From NCBI GenBank assembly GCA_934045075.1, contig OW203722.1, forward strand, positions 4,893,264 through 4,957,263: DNA of 64,000 bases. The letters are read 5' to 3'. Every line of letters begins with the position of its first letter. The first letter of the stretch is position 1. The notes below the pieces were generated by a model. The model made no database searches. It was given only the letters and a program-made list of their open reading frames with translations, and was not told the origin of the DNA. Source of the DNA: Yponomeuta sedellus. Taxonomy: Eukaryota > Arthropoda > Insecta > Lepidoptera > Yponomeutidae. The translations under genes and the position numbers were made by a program. Positions 59,401-64,000 of the stretch are shown one piece after another.

Positions 59401-60997
59401 TCGAGTATACAGTGTTGTTATCCGATCCGCCCTCCCTCCCGCAGCAACGACCCCCCGCGCCCGCGCCGCAGCAGAGCCAACCCCAGATGCACCAAAAAGC
59501 GCTCCACCAGCTGATGGCTACCCTAAGATCTCCGGCCAGTCAAAACCAGCAGCAGGAGATACTGCAGATCCTCAAGAGCAACCCGCCGCTGATGGCCGCC
59601 TTCATCAAACAGAGACAAGTGAGTGTCCGTTGCACTAATTCGACACACGACAGGCGCGCGACACATCAATTTCTGTCTAGTGAGTGATGAAGCACTGGGG
59701 AATAGGGAGTATTTCTCACAGTGTTGGCGACGCGGCAAACTTTTGAGTCAATTTGACCAAAGTGCTCAATACATCGTTAGTCATGCGATGAAAAAAAAGG
59801 ATTGAAGAAATGGTTGGGCAAAACTACCTTAATTTATTGGTAAAAATCCCTTATCTAAAAGTAACACTTTAAGAACAATGCAATATCAGATTACTTTATA
59901 TTGTCGTATAGTCCCTGGTCTGAGGGTCAGATTAATTGATTCATTTGTAGTGTGCATAAATTTAGTGATATAAGAAACGCAGAAATAATACTCTAATAAT
60001 CTCTATAATCTAATTACTGTAGTAATTCAATATCTTCAGATGATGCCATCTGAAGAACATCATGGGTTATGTATGTGTTTATATGTAACTTAGTTAAGAA
60101 AATTATTGTTTAATATATAACATGTAACTGGTATTCCCTAATAAAACAAAAAAGTACTCCGTTTTCATACATGTAACATCAATAAAAAATCGAATGAAAT
60201 TTTTAATTCGTGAACAAAGAAAATAGTTTCTATATGAAATTGACAGTATATCGGGCACCAAGATGCGCTTTCTGTTATGCATGAATTATTACCGCCGACG
60301 TTAACTGAAAACCAACGTCGAGGCTGACCCATCGGCACAATGTTGAGTCAGCTGCCTTTTAAAGCAACTTTGACACCACAAGATGTGTGGTCTTTCTTTG
60401 TTTGCTTTCATCTCGTATATTCATCCATGATTTATTTTCTCAAGGATAACTATGATGTCTGGAATTAAAGCATTTAAAATGCATGAGTTTTGTAAAAATT
60501 ATGTAAACTCTGTTAATTACGGACTTTCAAAAGACCAAGTTTGGAGTTTTTTTTCTCCAAAATTATTCTAGTAGTTGAAATGGAGGCCTAGTTTGACTTG
60601 TAACGTTCATTAAGCCGCAGTTTCTGCGCTACTTTGAATAAGACCTTTTCATTTCATAATATGTATGGTATCTCTCTCTCTCTCTCTGAGAGAAAGTTTG
60701 TCCCATGTAGTGGTATTATAATATAGGCTACATAAAAAAATAATTTAAATACCCTGGTCTCTGCCTAACCCTCCGGGGTACAGGCTGGAGTTTTATGTAA
60801 TATGTGTTGTACAAGCGACGCCCCCTAAACCTGGGACTCCCTCTCCACAGAACACGCAGCAAAATCAGCAGCAGCAGACGGGCGTTGGCGTGGGCGTGGG
60901 CGGCGCACTGGGCGTGGCGCAGCCGCAGCTGCAGCACATGATGCAGCCGCAGCAGCAGCGCATGCAGCAGATGCATCAGATCCTCGGACAGCAGCAG
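29427..60997 (+). CDS. nej: nejire / CREB-binding protein (CBP/p300) acetyltransferase (C-terminus not found)
   Basis: Twenty-one in-phase exons give about 2010 residues. Domains in order: N-terminal [18 protein letters not shown]1 ~363-455; KIX ~606-690; tandem SUMO-type motifs ~931-987; bromodomain ~1008-1120; PHD/RING ~1125-1260; HAT ~1275-1590, with W1393 and Y1424 equal to p300 W1436 and Y1467, and a lysine-rich autoinhibitory loop ~1500-1540; ZZ ~1628-1665; TAZ2 ~1692-1780; NCBD ~1914-1955; then Gln-rich. The nuclear coactivator acetylates histones H3K18/K27 and links CREB, MAD, Ci and other factors to transcription. Drosophila and mammalian orthologues exceed 2400 residues, so 3' exons are probably missing. 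Introns carry most of the window's mobile elements. Family assignment is certain; exon 2 and the region after exon 19 are less so. Confidence 0.96.
29491..30575 (+). other. nej intron 1, nothing recognised
   Basis: A/T-rich first intron; no mobile element identified. Regulatory content cannot be judged by eye. Confidence 0.5.
30576..30622. repeat. Perfect 22-bp hairpin before nej exon 2
   Basis: TATGATTAGTGGAAGTGACA.. (30576-30597) pairs with 30601-30622 with no mismatch; the loop is CTC. Too short for a usual pre-miRNA. Confidence 0.92.
30680..30766 (+). CDS. nej: nej exon 2, symmetric 87-nt exon, possibly a cassette
   Basis: 29 codons, phase 1-1, open in frame ([25 protein letters not shown]). 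Acceptor TTTTTCTCTAAACAG, donor GTAGGT. Skipping it keeps the frame. I recall no counterpart in vertebrate CBP. A 22-bp hairpin lies 57 nt upstream. Confidence 0.6.
31035..31246 (+). CDS. nej: nej exon 3
   Basis: [20 protein letters not shown] matches the CBP LFDLENDLPDELI block. The tandem acceptor TTTCAGTAG could shift the start by 3 nt. Donor GTAAGT, phase 0. Confidence 0.93.
31632..31821 (+). CDS. nej: nej exon 4
   Basis: Open with [15 protein letters not shown] and [11 protein letters not shown], resembling the Ser/Pro/Met-rich nuclear receptor-interacting N-terminal region of CBP. Acceptor TTTCCAG, donor GTATGT, phase 1. Confidence 0.85.
31822..33129 (+). other. nej intron 4
   Basis: Contains an RTE-like 3' tail at 31895-31997 (CGCTCATTAGGGGAGGCTTA, GTCCAGCAGTGGACTAG). 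The rest is A/T-rich with nothing recognised. Confidence 0.55.
33130..33296 (+). CDS. nej: nej exon 5
   Basis: [29 protein letters not shown] and a His-rich end; CBP-like N-terminal linker. Acceptor CCCCGCAG, donor GTATGT, phase 0. Confidence 0.85.
33346..33560 (+). mobile_element. Dispersed family A copy, 3'-truncated
   Basis: TATCAACCCTTGTATGCCCC through AACGACTGCCATTATATGAC and GGCACCAACGGCTTAACG; about 95% like 10130-10340. Confidence 0.75.
33723..33829. repeat. Head-to-head SINE fragments forming a 44-bp hairpin
   Basis: Bases 33723-33766 and 33786-33829 are reverse complements with two mismatches, and both derive from the tRNA-SINE tail (TTAGAGGCTAAAAATTCCAC). The loop is 19 nt. The normal SINE 3' tail follows to ~33865. 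Confidence 0.9.
33870..35072 (+). other. nej intron 5, distal part
   Basis: A/T-rich, no element recognised. Confidence 0.5.
35073..35600 (+). CDS. nej: nej exon 6 (Pro-rich linker and first half of TAZ1)
   Basis: A G+C-rich proline/alanine linker, then [39 protein letters not shown], the TAZ1 zinc-binding helices. Donor GTGAGT, phase 0. Confidence 0.97.
35677..35815 (+). CDS. nej: nej exon 7 (second half of TAZ1)
   Basis: [20 protein letters not shown] and [13 protein letters not shown] complete the HCCC zinc sites of TAZ1. Acceptor TTCCGCAG, donor GTGAGT, phase 1. Confidence 0.97.
36089..36356. mobile_element. MITE, TIR family GAGTGCTTAGTGCGAG (copy 2, deleted end)
   Basis: Same interior as 50390-50700 in the same orientation. 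The right end lacks ~40 bp, jumping from ATTAACGCGGTA to CTCTG. Confidence 0.8.
36661..37381 (+). mobile_element. P/THAP-like DNA transposon remnant (copy A)
   Basis: 721 bp bounded by AATCCGCTATTTGAC and its exact inverse GTCAAATAGCGGATT. The interior carries decayed coding resembling a THAP zinc finger (a [13 protein letters not shown] run, then YLCEDHF), with stops and frameshifts. The other copy is at 51370-52094, inverse. No matching 8-bp target duplication was visible. Confidence 0.75.
37406..37624 (+). CDS. nej: nej exon 8
   Basis: Ala/Gly-rich start and [17 protein letters not shown], equivalent to the CBP DMQKALAALG segment between TAZ1 and KIX. The acceptor CTTCTCCACAACAG lies 24 nt from a transposon end. 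Donor GTGAGT, phase 1. Confidence 0.9.
37676..37810 (-). mobile_element. LINE 3'-end fragment
   Basis: AAGATAAGAATATTCTTTAT, TGTACACTGGAGAAACAAC and TTCCAGACAACCTTACGATGG form a dispersed 3' end, repeated at 38362-38450. Confidence 0.6.
37925..39050. repeat. Unclassified composite element with 153-bp G+C-rich tandem units
   Basis: An A/T-rich first half (motifs GATTTGGATGAAAATG, AAAATGGCGGC) precedes three units starting at 38525, 38678 and 38831 (153-bp spacing). The units are made of GAGGCCGAAGGCCGAG blocks. A G+C-rich tail runs to CTCGCCCCCTAG near 39050. The minus strand stays open for 186 codons because the unit is a multiple of three; coding is doubtful. Confidence 0.75.
39313..39458 (+). 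CDS. nej: nej exon 9
   Basis: Gln-rich linker ([17 protein letters not shown]) in frame. Acceptor GGCCGGCAG, donor GTGAGT, phase 0. Two hairpins follow the donor. Confidence 0.85.
39475..39510. repeat. Hairpin 1 after nej exon 9
   Basis: CATTCGCATTACAC and its exact inverse, 8-nt loop, 16 nt past the donor. Confidence 0.85.
39519..39554. repeat. Hairpin 2 after nej exon 9
   Basis: AAGGCCATAGAG and its exact inverse, 12-nt loop, 8 nt after hairpin 1. Confidence 0.85.
39560..40749 (+). other. nej intron 9, remainder
   Basis: Simple-sequence CT/CACT runs at 40425-40610; otherwise no recognised element. Bases 39600-39920 look like TE-derived sequence on the minus strand but could not be assigned. 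Confidence 0.4.
40750..40868 (+). CDS. nej: nej exon 10 (start of KIX)
   Basis: [20 protein letters not shown] is the first KIX helix, the CREB/Myb-binding domain. Acceptor TTTGCAG, donor GTAAGT, phase 2. Confidence 0.97.
40906..41149. repeat. 81-bp tandem triplication ending at the nej exon 11 acceptor
   Basis: Three copies of TTTTTGAATTCGATCTTG.. at 81-bp spacing (ATTC at 40921, 41002, 41083). The third copy ends in TTCAATATCCTCGTCAG, the exon 11 acceptor, where earlier copies read TTCAATATTAGTTTTGTAG. Confidence 0.9.
41153..42590 (+). CDS. nej: nej exon 11 (KIX, SUMO-motif cluster, start of bromodomain)
   Basis: 480 codons. The KIX remainder ([17 protein letters not shown].., [20 protein letters not shown]) is followed by a LAGG 12-bp tandem repeat (41403-41450) and a Gly/Pro/Ala linker. 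Then come VKREP, VKDEP, VKKEP, IKQEI and IKEEP, and the bromodomain start, including [20 protein letters not shown]. About 70-75% G+C. Donor GTGAGA, phase 0. Confidence 0.97.
42715..42872 (+). CDS. nej: nej exon 12 (end of bromodomain, RING start)
   Basis: [20 protein letters not shown] and [20 protein letters not shown], as in CBP. Donor GTACGT, phase 2. Confidence 0.97.
42873..46052 (+). other. nej intron 12, 3.2 kb unassigned
   Basis: Mostly A/T-rich. A small imperfect palindrome lies near 43085-43127 (GCGCCATCTTGCT / AGCGAGATGGCGC). No mobile element or gene recognised. Confidence 0.5.
46053..46130 (+). CDS. nej: nej exon 13 (RING/PHD)
   Basis: [20 protein letters not shown] matches CBP YHFCEKCFTEIQGENVTLGD. 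The acceptor TCCGATAG has a weak pyrimidine tract. Donor GTGAGT, phase 2. Confidence 0.95.
46599..46917 (+). CDS. nej: nej exon 14 (PHD and HAT start)
   Basis: [20 protein letters not shown] and CDNCLKKK give the PHD zinc ligands, and [12 protein letters not shown] begins the HAT domain. Acceptor TCTTTCAG, donor GTAGAG, phase 0. Confidence 0.97.
46918..47360 (+). other. nej intron 14, nothing recognised
   Basis: A/T-rich short intron. Confidence 0.5.
47361..47504 (+). CDS. nej: nej exon 15 (HAT)
   Basis: [15 protein letters not shown] and [20 protein letters not shown]; conserved acetyl-CoA-side strands of the HAT. Acceptor TTTTCAG, donor GTTTGT, phase 0. Confidence 0.97.
47725..48198 (+). 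CDS. nej: nej exon 16 (HAT catalytic core)
   Basis: Includes [34 protein letters not shown] and [13 protein letters not shown]. The Trp and Tyr equal p300 W1436 and Y1467. Acceptor CTTCCAG, donor GTCAGT, phase 0. Confidence 0.98.
48199..48672 (+). other. nej intron 16, nothing recognised
   Basis: A/T-rich short intron. Confidence 0.5.
48673..48906 (+). CDS. nej: nej exon 17 (autoinhibitory loop and HAT)
   Basis: The lysine-rich stretch ([16 protein letters not shown]) corresponds to the autoacetylated loop of CBP/p300. [20 protein letters not shown] follows. The acceptor is TTCTAG; a second AG 9 nt on (TTCCAG) is in frame. Donor GTGAGT. Confidence 0.93.
48907..49566 (+). other. nej intron 17, nothing recognised
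   Basis: A/T-rich short intron. Confidence 0.5.
49567..50361 (+). CDS. nej: nej exon 18 (HAT end, ZZ, TAZ2)
   Basis: [20 protein letters not shown] (HAT end), the ZZ finger from [20 protein letters not shown], and TAZ2 with [20 protein letters not shown] and [20 protein letters not shown], then Gln-rich. Acceptor CCCACAG, donor GTCAGT, phase 0. A MITE begins 28 nt after the donor. Confidence 0.98.
50390..50700. mobile_element. MITE, TIR family GAGTGCTTAGTGCGAG (copy 3)
   Basis: 311 bp from CCGAGTGCTTAGTGCGAG to CTCGCACTAAGCACTCTG; full-length like 2831-3141 but inverted relative to it. It starts 28 nt after the nej exon 18 donor. Confidence 0.85.
51370..52094 (-). mobile_element. P/THAP-like DNA transposon remnant (copy B)
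   Basis: 725 bp with ends AATCCGCTACTTGAC and GTCAACTAGCGGATT. It is the inverse of copy A throughout, including the decayed THAP-like KLAKRDP..L..TRVY segment near 51630-51700. Confidence 0.75.
52348..52545 (+). CDS. nej: nej exon 19 (Gln/Pro-rich)
   Basis: 66 codons: [16 protein letters not shown], then Gly/Ala- and Pro/Gln-rich. The EAAR segment recalls CBP VEAARQIERE after TAZ2. Acceptor GTCCCCAG, donor GTGATT, phase 0. Confidence 0.8.
52850..53190 (-). mobile_element. Dispersed family A, near full-length inverse copy
   Basis: From the palindromic CCGAGTGATTGGAATCAATC region to GGGGACATACAAGGGTTGAT; mirrors 10130-10490. Confidence 0.78.
53394..53563 (-). mobile_element. tRNA-derived SINE, inverse
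   Basis: TTAGAGGCTAAAAATTCCAC, B box GGATTCGAACC, A box CCAACTGAGCTAATGGGCG and part of the unique head, as in 16013-16265. Confidence 0.85.
53662..53995 (-). mobile_element. Jockey-type LINE 3'-UTR fragment with a ~170-bp insertion
   Basis: Matches 54684-54835 in two blocks (ACTGATATTTATTTGATGCA..; then GTAGTTTGTGATTGGTGCCG..). The blocks are separated by 53759-53928, absent from the other copy, and the insertion carries A-runs at both ends. Confidence 0.75.
54837..57530 (-). CDS. LINE ORF2, endonuclease/reverse transcriptase with altered active site
   Basis: 897 residues, uninterrupted. APE endonuclease ~1-220 ([30 protein letters not shown]) is followed by reverse transcriptase ~470-740 ([56 protein letters not shown]). 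The catalytic box reads FADV at 669-672; the second Asp is Val (codon GTC at 55515-55517), so polymerase activity should be lost although the frame is open. Jockey-type C-terminus ([18 protein letters not shown]). Confidence 0.95.
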   Translation of the reverse strand: MNLFLRVAAWNANGLSNRRQDLELFIKEYKLDIVLISETRLTNRSIVRIPGFSAYLTNHPSGNTHGGTAVIINTKYKHFEMEKFEKEYLQASSISVHTSQGPIVFSATYCPPKHKISSDMFNEYFTTLGPRYATGGDWNAKHTFWGSRLILPRGRQLHASIIKQNANSLSAGKPTYWPTDPNKVPDLLDFFVTKGLSPHHLNIESLSDLSSDHSPILLTINTDIIVKEPKPSLTNRNTDWDKFTEYLETNLKLNIRLKNQDDIDTAVEILNSSIITAASIATPALDKNFRQTNMYSQLVRNKIHERRNLRKKWHSTRHPEDKRALNRASRHLTSLIAKLKSDSTQKYLADLRPENNGKHSLWKATTMLKQPIEPIPPLRKQDKSWARSSREKAELFADHLSEVFKPYPASDEEAAAHSEKIEDAMFNPYQLSLPIKHATPAEVRKIISLMNLKKAPGYDLISPIIMKNLPRKAIVLFTSIVNAILRTGKYPCQWKVAQIILIAKEGKPEHEVTSYRPISLLPVASKVFEKILLFRLRPCLDHIIPQHQFGFRENHSTTEQVHRLVNHISRSLEKKEYCSAVFLDITQAFDKVWHLGLKFKLRNLLPHSIYSVLDSYLTDRCFEVKYDEEISALQEIQSGIPQGSVLGPVLYLLYTADLPSNHKVTTGTFADVTVYLASHQDPATASQDLQEALNLMENWCNLWRIRTNETKSVQVTFTLRKGVCPPVRLNGQEIPQANEARYLGIHLDRRLTWKKHISMKRKQLDLKVRSMYWLVGPKSKLSRECKITLYKSILKPIWTYGIQLWGTACRSSIDIIERFQTKTIRSMMNIPQYISNKLMYQDIKIPTVMEEIRHYSINYQDRLSRHPNELASDLLTKDSTCYARLKRHNIINLPDRH
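57527..59023 (-). CDS. LINE ORF1, gag-like RNA-binding protein
   Basis: 498 residues, complete frame. A PRE_C2HC-like region ([17 protein letters not shown]..) is followed by three CCHC-type knuckles ([43 protein letters not shown]), the order usual for Jockey-clade ORF1. It packages LINE RNA. Its TGA overlaps the ORF2 ATG as ATGA, suggesting reinitiation. Confidence 0.93.
   Translation of the reverse strand: MVDSTPTSPHIPGLHHDSSNANSAFEPEHRESPQSREPQPKLIQQVFHRGLFNAKRPTTKQTEQIASTSNSWQHDRVPTPKRKRIEPSPVKPGTNEQASTKHTYAVPVSNSFEQLVNDEVEKPPDQTKAKGQFTPKPEPIFVTGVQNLSKLKEILQSIVPDLNKYKLTTLRSGHIVKVIPSDVETYKLIRENFVASNINHYTYQLKHERAFRVVIRGLHASEDIDMIKEELELLGHMVRSITCALHRETKAPLPLYYVNLEPNINNKEVYNVKHLNNTIVSIEAPYKKKEAIQCKRCQRFGHSKNLCHRTHRCVKCGNDHPTQECLKPSDTPATCANCQGTHPANYKGCSKYKEYRDHIFNKTKPKTKQGRTNEPTLNRPPYNNHHMQQQTSGQLWPTLPTAPITQVEQQGWKKSLPQCDSIRSNNNQNSHSLPQTYADVANSRDKDQASNYTNNSNNNMMQLLDMMFTRFEQTLERMLDKVMDRMIDLVRVTAQKQK
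59445..59618 (+). CDS. nej: nej exon 20 (NCBD/IBiD)
   Basis: [20 protein letters not shown] and [18 protein letters not shown] match the nuclear coactivator binding domain. Acceptor CCTCCCGCAG, donor GTGAGT. The Jockey LINE ends 70 nt upstream. Confidence 0.97.
59619..60466 (+). other. nej intron 20, proximal part, nothing recognised
   Basis: A/T-rich with no element identified. Confidence 0.5.
60467..60657 (+). mobile_element. CR1-like LINE 3'-tail fragment
   Basis: GTCTGGAATTAAAG through AACGTTCATTAAGCCGCAG and CTTTTCATTTCAT, matching 17870-18080. Confidence 0.8.
60851..60997 (+). CDS. nej: nej exon 21 (Gln-rich)
   Basis: 49 codons, phase 0-0, with [28 protein letters not shown] and a final QQQ. 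Acceptor CTCTCCACAG, donor GTGAGC. The open donor means further exons should lie downstream. Confidence 0.85.
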
Positions 60998-61043
60998 GTG
61001 AGCGCTCCCACGTATCATTTACACTCTTGTAAAAACAAATTGC

Positions 61044-61300
61044 TGCTGTGTGGTGTCGGCCTAGAGCATAGCACCAACCCAAATTCTTCCCGCGGGTGTC
61101 GTTAAAGGCGACTAAGGGACACGGAGGGTGGGCAGCAGCGCCCCCTGCAGTACAATTCCACCAAACTGCGATCCCTTACCCGCATGCCCAGCGTGGGGAT
61201 TATAGGCATTACCCCCCAATTATGGCACAACCTTGCGCTATGGCGCTCATTAGAGGAGGGCTATGTCCAGCAGTGGTCTAATATAGCCTGAAGAAGAAGA
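61044..61300 (+). mobile_element. RTE-like 3' fragment
   Basis: GTGTGGTGTCGGCCTAGAGC through GTCCAGCAGTGGTCTAATAT and a GAAGAAGAA tail; 46 nt past the nej exon 21 donor. Confidence 0.75.
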
Positions 61301-61393
61301 AAAACAAATTAGAATGCCTCTCTCAGATAATCCTGAAGTATAGAAGCTGTGTAACTTAGTTAAAACTTTATGACATAAAAAAAGTTCTAGCTA

Positions 61394-61659
61394 CAGTCTA
61401 TTTATCCTTTTTTTTTACTATTTATCCTTACTTGTTCAATTTAGTAAACAAGATTCTAACCTCAAAATTGACAATCAATGCCAACACTAAATATTTTCTC
61501 GCAATTTTATCAACTTTGTATATGAAATTAGCAGCGTGTTATGTAAAATAGTGTATCGGTTACTTCATTTATGGGAATATAGCAGTTTTCGACTAAAAAG
61601 TCGTCCTTTCCCGGTAGAATCTTGTTTACTAAAATGGACAAGTAAGGATAAATAGACTG
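61394..61659 (+). mobile_element. Tc1/mariner-like MITE with TA target duplication (copy 2)
   Basis: 266 bp, TIR CAGTCTATTTATCC at both ends, flanked by TA; inverse orientation to 10573-10829. Confidence 0.88.
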
Positions 61660-64000
61660 TAAAACACTGTTTCGCATGCGGAGTTATTACCTGTGGATAT
61701 GCCAAAATATGGCGAGAAAGAGACCGAGAAATTACAACAACGTTATTAATTGACAGTCCAATCTATGCTTCAATATAAATATATCGGACATTTATACGCT
61801 AATTTGTGGAGGGTATAATTTAAATCATAATTTAGTTAAAAACCTGTCTTAAAACCACCATAAGTCTAACTAAGGAGTGTTTTTTGAGGTCGTTATTTTT
61901 TTGAAATCTTCTCTAAACATTAACGCGGCTAACGTACCACGGCGATACTTACGGTGCAGTTTATGCTGTAGATAAAGATCTACAATATATCAGAACATAT
62001 ATAAAAGATTTACCCGCCACAATTTAAGCTTCTGCGGCATGTATGGACATTGTAAACATAATCGATAGACAATAATGACAGTGAATTTCATACAAGAATA
62101 ACCTCCTCCTTTTTTGAAGTCTGTTAAAAACACAACAACAATTTGTTTCACTTTTAGGGAACAGCCTCCCGCGTTTATGAACGATCTTTCCGTCGTGTAA
62201 TGGTGCTTCGTGTCCCATACTATTGCATTGGATGGCATTTGCGGCTTTGGCCGAGCTCGGCTTTACGCAAAAACGCGTTATTTTGGCAAATGTGTTTTTC
62301 AATCAAAGAAATTATATTCTTTACAAGGAAGGCATTGCAGGCGTAATCACACCGACCTTCTTTCGCGTTTCTTCGGCTTAGTGTGCTTAAATACTTATGG
62401 TCATATTTACATATTTTCTGCGACTGCACCGATTTAATTAATTACAGTAAAAAAATGCGCCGAAGGATTAAGATGATGATGTTGGAATTACACCTTGTAC
62501 GGAAGATAAGGCTCCACTTTCACCGTACAAAAGAGCACTGATCCCGATTCGTGGAGTGAAAAGTAACTGCGAATGTGCTTTTCAGTCTGTGTTTTTGCTG
62601 AATTTAATTATTAATCCTGCGATGCAGGAAGAGACCCGTGCCCCAACAGTGGGGAGATACAAGGGTTGATACCGATATCGATCGATCAAAATTATTACCA
62701 TCCGTAAAACCCGGGCTGCTCCCGGGAGATAACTGAGATAGAGTCGAAAAATAAAAAGCACTCTCCATTGTAGCAATACATTTACTGATTTATAAAATGA
62801 AGTATAATTTGTAACTTGTCAATATTTATTGCAATAACCATTTTTTTCTAAAGTCTATGAGTTTGAAAATATAACAAAAATGTATTTTTTATTATTTTCT
62901 AGTGCCACCATACCTTTCGTCCGTCATGGCAAATACCGCAACCGGTTGTGAAAAAGGAGGTTTTATTCTTTGTCGGCAACTAGTTGCGAATAAAGTTTTT
63001 TTTTCTCTATTCGCAACTATTTCTTATTTCTCTACCACACAAAATAAATGTTCAATTTTATAATTCGAATGAAAAAAGCATTTGAACACTATTTTGCCTC
63101 TCGGTCACACATATTGCCGCCCACGATCCAAATATTGAAATATTACTCAATCAATTTCTTCAATTAACCGGTGGTTAAGTGCGTATAAGACCAGAGCTGG
63201 GTCGAGCAGAATCGCATCAGATTGGTTCCGTGGGCGATTCGACTTTGAGAGACAAAATATATTTAGCTAACCTGAATGTTCATTCTTATCGACATATCAC
63301 TCTTCTTACATTCTATTTCGTTCCGACATTCTTACTTACGACATGTTTACTCTTTAATTAATTCGAATTTCGTCGTTCTTTCTGTAGTTAAATTTTTCAT
63401 TCTGAGTGGAAATGTATTTTTTTTTATCAATTTCTTTCGCTCATATTAGTGTACGGGTTAGTACCGTACACTTTTCTAGGTCGCCGTATTGCTGACTATG
63501 CACCGCACATTCGAGCTCACGGGTTTTGTTGCCTGGGCCAAACGGTTGGCTTTTGCCTCTCAATAACAATACGTCTTCAAGATCTGAACATCGTCATCTA
63601 CTTTATTCTTCCACCGCCCTACAACCTAGAACATCTGCTGTGCGACAGAGTTGAATTGCACACGATTTCCTCTGCTCGTACATAATGGTCCTTTAAGCCG
63701 GTACCATCTTCGGGCATCCTAACAACCAGCTCATATGAGCAACAGAAAAATTACTGTCTGATTTTGCTTTTATTTACCTCAATTTAAATTTTGCTTAATC
63801 TTTTGCGATGAAAACGAACTCATCCCTTTTCAACACGGCTCAACTTAACATAACACTTTTTATCAACGAATTAATACAACATCAACGACACGGAAGACGT
63901 ACATTCGCCTTGCCTACGCTTAGTTTTGTATCTCTGTCTAACCTACGAAACTTTAGCTATACAATGTGCATCTGTGTAATTGAAAAACCTTGGACACCCC
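61660..64000 (+). other. Distal intron of nej or 3' flank, unassigned
   Basis: Contains the GAAGTCTGTTAAAAA dispersed motif near 62100 and an inverse family A piece at 62612-62678. No further nej exon, stop codon or other gene was recognised. Confidence 0.45.

Overview
This is a eukaryotic, insect-like window, most probably lepidopteran. The genes are long and intron-rich. Exon G+C varies sharply, from A/T-rich introns to G+C-saturated exons. The introns are full of interspersed repeats of the kind seen in moth and butterfly genomes: tRNA-derived SINEs, RTE-like 3' tails ending in short triplet repeats, Jockey and CR1-like LINEs, and MITEs. The species cannot be named from the sequence.

Three protein genes were assembled exon by exon, with splice sites and reading phases checked at every junction. 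(1) WDR19/IFT144, minus strand, 21043 down to 106: 16 exons giving about 1133 residues from the start codon. The last ~200 residues lie beyond the window start. It is a core subunit of the IFT-A complex of cilia, and a perfect RFX-type X-box lies 120 bp upstream of its ATG. (2) RARS2, mitochondrial arginyl-tRNA synthetase, plus strand, 22792-24718: 3 exons, 555 residues, apparently complete, divergent from WDR19. (3) nejire/CBP (CREBBP/p300 family), plus strand, 29427-60997: 21 exons, about 2010 residues. TAZ1, KIX, bromodomain, PHD/RING, HAT, ZZ, TAZ2 and NCBD appear in canonical order. The extreme C-terminus was not found before the window end. Its upstream region has a consensus CRE, fitting for a CREB coactivator.

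Repeats: WDR19 introns carry three arrays beside 5' splice sites (exons 8, 10, 12). Two of them have units that copy the exon end together with its splice donor. A shrunken open copy of exon 14 with both splice sites lies in the next intron. nej introns hold a nearly intact Jockey-type LINE (54667-59374; both ORFs open, but the catalytic FADD box reads FADV), two inverted THAP/P-like DNA elements, a 153-bp-unit G+C-rich array, MITEs and SINEs. Several insertions end within 10-70 bp of splice sites.

The most unusual signal is this set of duplications that copy exon/5'-splice-site junctions in WDR19. It could create in-frame alternative donors and length variation in an essential ciliary protein.
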